From: Megalonaias nervosa
Taxonomy: Eukaryota > Mollusca > Bivalvia > Unionida > Unionidae
Assembly: GCA_016617855.1 (NCBI GenBank)
Contig: JAECUM010009305.1
Location: forward strand, 39,773-103,772
Direction of reading: 5' to 3'
DNA length: 64,000 nt
Shown piece after piece: positions 59,470 to 64,000 of this stretch. Under the pieces are notes generated by a model. The model ran no database searches. It had not been told where the DNA came from and saw nothing but the letters and a program-made list of their open reading frames with translations. The first letter of the stretch is position 1, and every line of letters begins with the position of its first letter. Made by a program: the position numbers and the translations under genes.

Positions 59470-59615
59470 TGCTACTGCGCTGCTTTTAAAATTAGGGTAG
59501 GCAGGGTTTTTTTATTTAATGTGATTTTTTTTTTTACCATATGGGAAAAAGTGCCAGCGAAGGCGAAGAGAAATGGTGATGGTGGGCCAACTGGAAACAT
59601 TTTTTTGACTAATCT
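59470..59615. repeat. Dispersed repeat D, copy 2
   Basis: aaaattagggtaggcagggt, T-rich tract, accatatgggaaaaagtgcc and gggccaactggaaacat. Same orientation as copy 1. Confidence 0.6.
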
Positions 59616-59682
59616 TACTAATTTTAGAAGGTCATTATTTACACTCTGCAATAAATACATATGACAAAATCAATGTTAAATT

Positions 59683-59816
59683 ACGTGTGTTTGTGCGTGT
59701 GATTTGGATTATTAAAGTAGCTTTAGCAATTTTTCAGTCATATCGCTAGGATATCTGCAATGTAGCAGATTATAGTGATATCTAGCATTGGGGCATCATG
59801 CCACAGACATGTATCA
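59683..59816 (-). mobile_element. SINE family 1 fragment
   Basis: Truncated reverse copy: tail gtgtgatttggattattaaa, then tttttcagtcatatcgctag and ctagcattggggcatcatgc. The tRNA-like head is missing. Confidence 0.65.
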
Positions 59817-60539
59817 AAGAAGCAAATTTCCAAATCATTTTCAATCATGATAGTGTTGATGTGCAAGGTATATATATACTGATTATTCAATGGTCAAAAA
59901 TCTGTAAATGTTCAAGTTTAAATCAGAAACGTCCTGTTTGAAAAGATCCAAGTCAAAAAGGATATTTTCCTTAGGAAGCATTGTCAACTGCTCAACAGTA
60001 TAATTTGCAACTGTGTGAATTTAGCGTATATAAAGGATATATGTGTGCAGTCCCCCTCTCCCAGACCGCTAAAAATTAGTGTTTCATATAAGTAGCACAC
60101 ACTTTGCAAAGAAAGAAAAAAAATGTTAGATTGGAGACCATGACCATGACGCCCTGTGAAGTGTTAATTGGGATACTAAGGGGCAGCATATGGTTCTACA
60201 AACCACTGGAATGGTATGTTTCCCTTTCATTGCTAGAACCAAAGTATGTAAATTAGCAATAAATATAGTGTACGATATTGAATACTGAAGAAAGAATTAA
60301 TGTTTTCCCAAATTGGGTATCATTTTTTTTACACGATCAAACTAGTTTCACAAAATCGTATGTAATACAGTACAATTTATGGATCTCTGATATGAAAAGT
60401 GTATGAGGGTTTAATTATAATAAACTACTTAGTCGTAATTTTTACCTTTCAATGCAATTTTACATCAAATACTGACGCTGCACATGTTTCATGCCAGGAC
60501 CATAATAATAAACATTACGCCATTCCATCAATCCTCGTT

Positions 60540-60640
60540 TGAAAATAGCTCGCTTACTCGAACGTGTAATTTGATTGGCTGAAGGGGACCCACCTCAACC
60601 AATCAACTGCTCGATGTTCAAAACAATTCACCGGAATTAC
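60540..60640. promoter_or_regulatory. Candidate CCAAT-box promoter region
   Basis: A locally GC-richer stretch with an inverted CCAAT (gattggct, about 60571) and a direct CCAAT (accaatca, about 60596) some 26 bp apart, then gttcaaa (about 60617), whose reverse TTTGAAC resembles a cell-cycle CHR element. About 500 bp further right lie TGACGTCA (about 61104, CRE) and CACGTG (about 61125, E-box). It could serve the candidate exon at 60768 or the missing 5' end of CCNB3. The assignment is inference. Confidence 0.3.
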
Positions 60641-60767
60641 AACCAGACAGATCCAACCAACTTCGTTGAATGTGGACCATAGTGACAATTTTGCAAATAT
60701 GATCGATTTCTTTGCTCAAATGAACGATTTTGAGCCACTGAGTAATATCATTTCGCGGGCTTAAACA

Positions 60768-60827
60768 TGTCTGTTAACGGAAATGGTGATACAATTGTGC
60801 TTTTATACCCAAGTTCTTACTCAGATG
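60768..60827 (+). CDS. Possible first coding exon of an unknown plus-strand gene
   Basis: ATG with context aaacATGt opens MSVNGNGDTIVLLYPSSYSD and is followed by donor-like GTAGGT; the frame stops soon after if unspliced. It lies about 170 bp downstream of paired CCAAT boxes. There is no recognisable domain and no second exon was identified, so this is only a candidate. Confidence 0.2.
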
Positions 60828-61201
60828 TAGGTGCAAATGGAGCATTCCATTAACATTTTAGGGGTTTATAGGTCGGATCGTTCAGCATGCTAGAAGCGTT
60901 ATCTCGTTTTGAGTGTGAATTTAATCTTTCACAAACATCATTCAAAATAGATGATGTCGTAATATACATGAAAAGTCATGCACAAGCAAAATATGTCAGA
61001 TGGCAGTTAAATGAATATGAAATTTAACAAAAGCTATTTTCTAATGTCACCGTGTAAGGCTTACCTTTAATTATGCGTTGCACTTATATAGTGAATATCT
61101 CCGTGACGTCATAGAGCATGATCACGTGGGGGGGTCCCTAGCCAGGATGTCAGAAAGACCGTAGGCTTACCCCACATTTGATTGAATACGCTTGTTTACC
61201 A

Positions 61202-61203
<2 letters not shown>

Positions 61204-61265
<62 letters not shown>
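61204..61265. repeat. (AT)n microsatellite
   Basis: About 31 AT units; chance open frames of Tyr-Ile repeats cross it. Confidence 0.97.
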
Positions 61266-61268
<3 letters not shown>

Positions 61269-61564
61269 TGTTTAACAGTGAAATTTACTGCAGTAATCAT
61301 TGATCAGGATAGGTCTTTATACAAAGACATGCAATCAAAGCACTTCAAAACTAATACACCCACCCACATTAAAAAAAGTTTCCACAATGGAACCACGATA
61401 AGTTGTATTGTTTTGTTGTTAATAATGAGTAAAACAACACTAAACAATTCTCTCTCCAGCTGTTTATGCATATAATCTTTTACAAACAAAGGAAATGTAA
61501 AGTTCAATGATAAAACCTGACAACAACGTGCATCACCTTCTCCTTATTCTGCATCATGGGTTTA

Positions 61565-61591
61565 TGATGATGATGATGATGATGATGATGA
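61565..61591. repeat. (ATG)n microsatellite
   Basis: Nine ATG units; on the minus strand this gives a His run in a chance frame. Confidence 0.95.
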
Positions 61592-62006
61592 CGAGAAAAT
61601 GAAAATTTACCATAGCTATTACATGCTAAGGTAGCGAGGCTAGCCAAGTTTCCTTTTGATGAAAATTTATGTGAGTGGCATATCACTGATACAGCATACA
61701 TACTCTACAAATATTTTATTTATATCACATGCTAATACACATATTTGCCCTCTGAAAGGAAAGCAGAAAGGATTGCGATGAAATTATGTATCCTGTTAAA
61801 TTCATTTAGAAAATGGGGATAATTTATACTCACTGATGGTTAATGTGTGGAAATGCATCATTAATCTATAGGCCTAGAATTAACAGCACGCAGTTCCAAT
61901 GTTTACATATGCGTATTATTGCACACGGGCAGATCACAATTTGATATGCCAATTGTATACCAATGGTACATCAGATTGCTTGATACCAAAACTATAAAAG
62001 ATCATG

Positions 62007-62009
<3 letters not shown>

Positions 62010-62063
<54 letters not shown>

Positions 62064-62097
62064 GAAAATTAGTTAATGTAACAGAAGATCAGAATGA

Positions 62098-62166
<69 letters not shown>
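62010..62166. repeat. Compound AT/GT microsatellite
   Basis: AT run (62010-62060), 38 bp of unique sequence, then AT, GT and AT runs (62098-62166). Confidence 0.95.
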
Positions 62167-62169
<3 letters not shown>

Positions 62170-63429
62170 AAAGTGACAGTCCTAATGACCTAGATTATAT
62201 ACCCAACATCAATATCGGGTATACAATTAGCACTGCCTATTCAATGGCCTAAGCCGATATATATAGATCATCTTCCTTCGTCACCATGGTGGTTCTGCCA
62301 ACCAGAGCTCTGCCAACGCTTAGTTGTGACATCATACAGGGAATCTCCGATGTTCCCTATTGGCTCGGCAAAAACTGACCAGAATGGGGCAAATATAATT
62401 TTTGGTAAAGCCAGGGGGGTTTTTATTTTTAAAAAAATACTTTTTTGTCCTATATTTAAAATATGCGTACATTCAGATAAAAGATTCAAATTGTAAATGG
62501 TTCAAAAACTTTTGTTCTCTTTTCTCTGAACAAACCAATATTACTTGTGTAAAGTATTATTAGCGCATGTGAATTGACTTATCAGTACTCAGATTATCTG
62601 CAACTTCTGCAATATTCAGAGTTTATATTAAAAATATAAAGAACAAAACAGACGTACAAAAGATGAAGTAGAATTCATTTCAAGCATAACAGTCAGGAGC
62701 TTAGTTAAAAATTCAAATATTGCTATTGTGTGATTTGATGAATAATAAAATTATCTTCTCACCTGATGTATAGCTCTTTTTAATTGAAAATTTGTTGTTT
62801 TTATATTTTGTTTTTGTTTGGGTATTTTTTTTCTTCTCCTTATTAATTCAATGCCTATGGTTGGCAAAAGTTGAAGAGATGGAGTTGCAATAGAACTGGA
62901 GTGAAGACCGTCATGTACTCGCTCATAAGGTGTGTCAAACTGTAAACTTCACATACTGTAATGGGTCTGTGCTAGGAGTTATCAGTAGAACAAACAAGAT
63001 ATACCCTTGTTTTGTAAGCTCATTATTCCTTGGTAGATCAGGATCTTTGTTGTTTGCATTTTGACTCGACATATAAGCAGGTATATACGGTAGTTTAGGG
63101 CACCAAGGTTAAAACTATTAAATTCTTTTATTGTTTACATGTAGAGTAATAACTGTTTACCTGAAAGGTCACCATTCAAACTAAACCCAGGTAATTTTGT
63201 TTACACTGGACACTTACTATTGTACATTTTAAGAATGGTTGAGGAAAGAGCACTGACAGTTTGTTTTGTCAATTATCCCATATTTAGTCGGGTGTTTGAA
63301 ATGCATCCCATTCAAACAAAGCATGAAATGGAGTGCTGGTGAATATGTGTACTACAGAGAATAGTTGCCTATGACATGAGGACTGAAGAAGTTAGATTTA
63401 ATTTGCTGTTTATTGAGTATTTATCTGTT
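62170..63429. other. AT-rich DNA before the ATC minisatellite
   Basis: A repeat-B fragment lies near 63030-63095. A GC-richer patch at 62270-62420 has a 73-codon minus frame with no recognised domain. Confidence 0.45.
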
Positions 63430-64000
63430 CCAACTCTCTCCTTAACTATCTCTGGCATGTATCTCATCTACATCTTTCAGTTATCATCATCAAATGTTTG
63501 ACCTCAGTCTCTTTCACTATCCCTAGCATGTGTCTCCTCTTCAGCTTTCAGGGTTATCATCATACAGCTTTCAGTCATCATCATCATCATCATCATCTGT
63601 TCCAAATGTGTCTTTTTCACTATCCCTAACATGTATCTCATCTACAACTTCCAATCATCATCATCATCATCATCATCATCTGTTCCAAATGTGTCTTTTT
63701 CACTATCCCTAACATGTATCTCATCTACAACTTCCAATCATCATCATCATCATCATCATCTGTTCCAGCTCTGTCTCTTTCACTATCCCTAACATGTATC
63801 TCATCTACAACTTCCAATCATCATCATCATCATCATCATCTGTTCCAGCTCTGTCTCTTTCACTATCCCTAACATGTATCTCATCTACAACTTCCAATCA
63901 TCATCATCATCATCATCATCTGTTCCAGCTCTGTCTCTTTCACTATCCCTAACATGTATCTCATCTACAACTTCCAATCATCATCATCATCATCATCATC
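63430..64000. repeat. Composite (ATC)n minisatellite running off the right edge
   Basis: Units of 80-83 bp, each with an ATC run followed by tgttccagctctgtctcttt, cactatccctaacatgtatc and tcatctacaacttccaat. Spacing is 83, 80, 80, 80 for the last copies; those left of 63600 are more diverged. The array continues past 64000. Confidence 0.95.

Noticed and set aside
61919..62167. Tyr-Ile repeat frames across AT microsatellites (also at 34256 and 61182)
   Set aside because: Chance translation of (AT)n runs.

Overview
The window is animal nuclear DNA. It is AT-rich, its genes are split by phased introns with GT-AG borders, and about half of it is interspersed or tandem repeat. tRNA-headed SINEs, a Jockey/CR1-type LINE, a DIRS-type retroelement, pogo and hAT elements and many minisatellites point to a lophotrochozoan, probably a mollusc and perhaps a bivalve. 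The species itself cannot be read from the sequence.

Three protein genes are supported by conserved, splice-consistent exons. (1) 1361-8365, minus: the first four coding exons of IQCA1/DRC11, a nexin-dynein regulatory complex subunit of motile cilia. It runs off the left edge, and a dead LINE and a 40-bp tandem repeat lie in its intron 3. (2) 17041-21746, plus: the first three coding exons of the ER membrane protein BAP31. Its exon-1 splice donor is tandemly repeated, and intron 1 holds a 1.9-kb minisatellite. (3) 24012-51675, minus: cyclin B3 (CCNB3) spread over at least 27 kb, with D-box, KEN box and cyclin-box exons. Its introns are loaded with transposons. The initiator exon and the last exons were not found. 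BAP31 and CCNB3 point at each other, and neither 3' end was located.

Between and inside the genes are: SINE family 1 (305-630, 14171-14498, 16475-16792, fragments at 26520 and 59683); a second SINE (52490-52747); a five-copy dispersed repeat (3725, 6115, 14895, 39650, 50690); a pogo-like element with TA duplications (22289-23952); a decayed DIRS-like element with gag-like, RT and tyrosine-recombinase remnants (about 27200-31160); a 109-bp hAT MITE with a perfect 8-bp target duplication (32426-32534); and a hAT transposase relic split by a 1-kb terminal-inverted-repeat element (35773-37469) whose second copy is at 56487-57412. An intragenic duplication copied the end of a CCNB3 coding exon from 51.45 kb to 40.32 kb.

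The right end (52-64 kb) has no firm gene. It holds an unassigned 180-codon open frame with a faint nuclear-receptor-like stretch (55397-55945), a CCAAT-rich candidate promoter with a possible short first exon (60540-60827), AT/GT microsatellites and a composite ATC minisatellite running off the edge. The three genes have no evident shared pathway. No new multi-gene system was found; the unusual features are structural (splice-site duplication, pseudo-exon, higher-order minisatellite, nested transposons).
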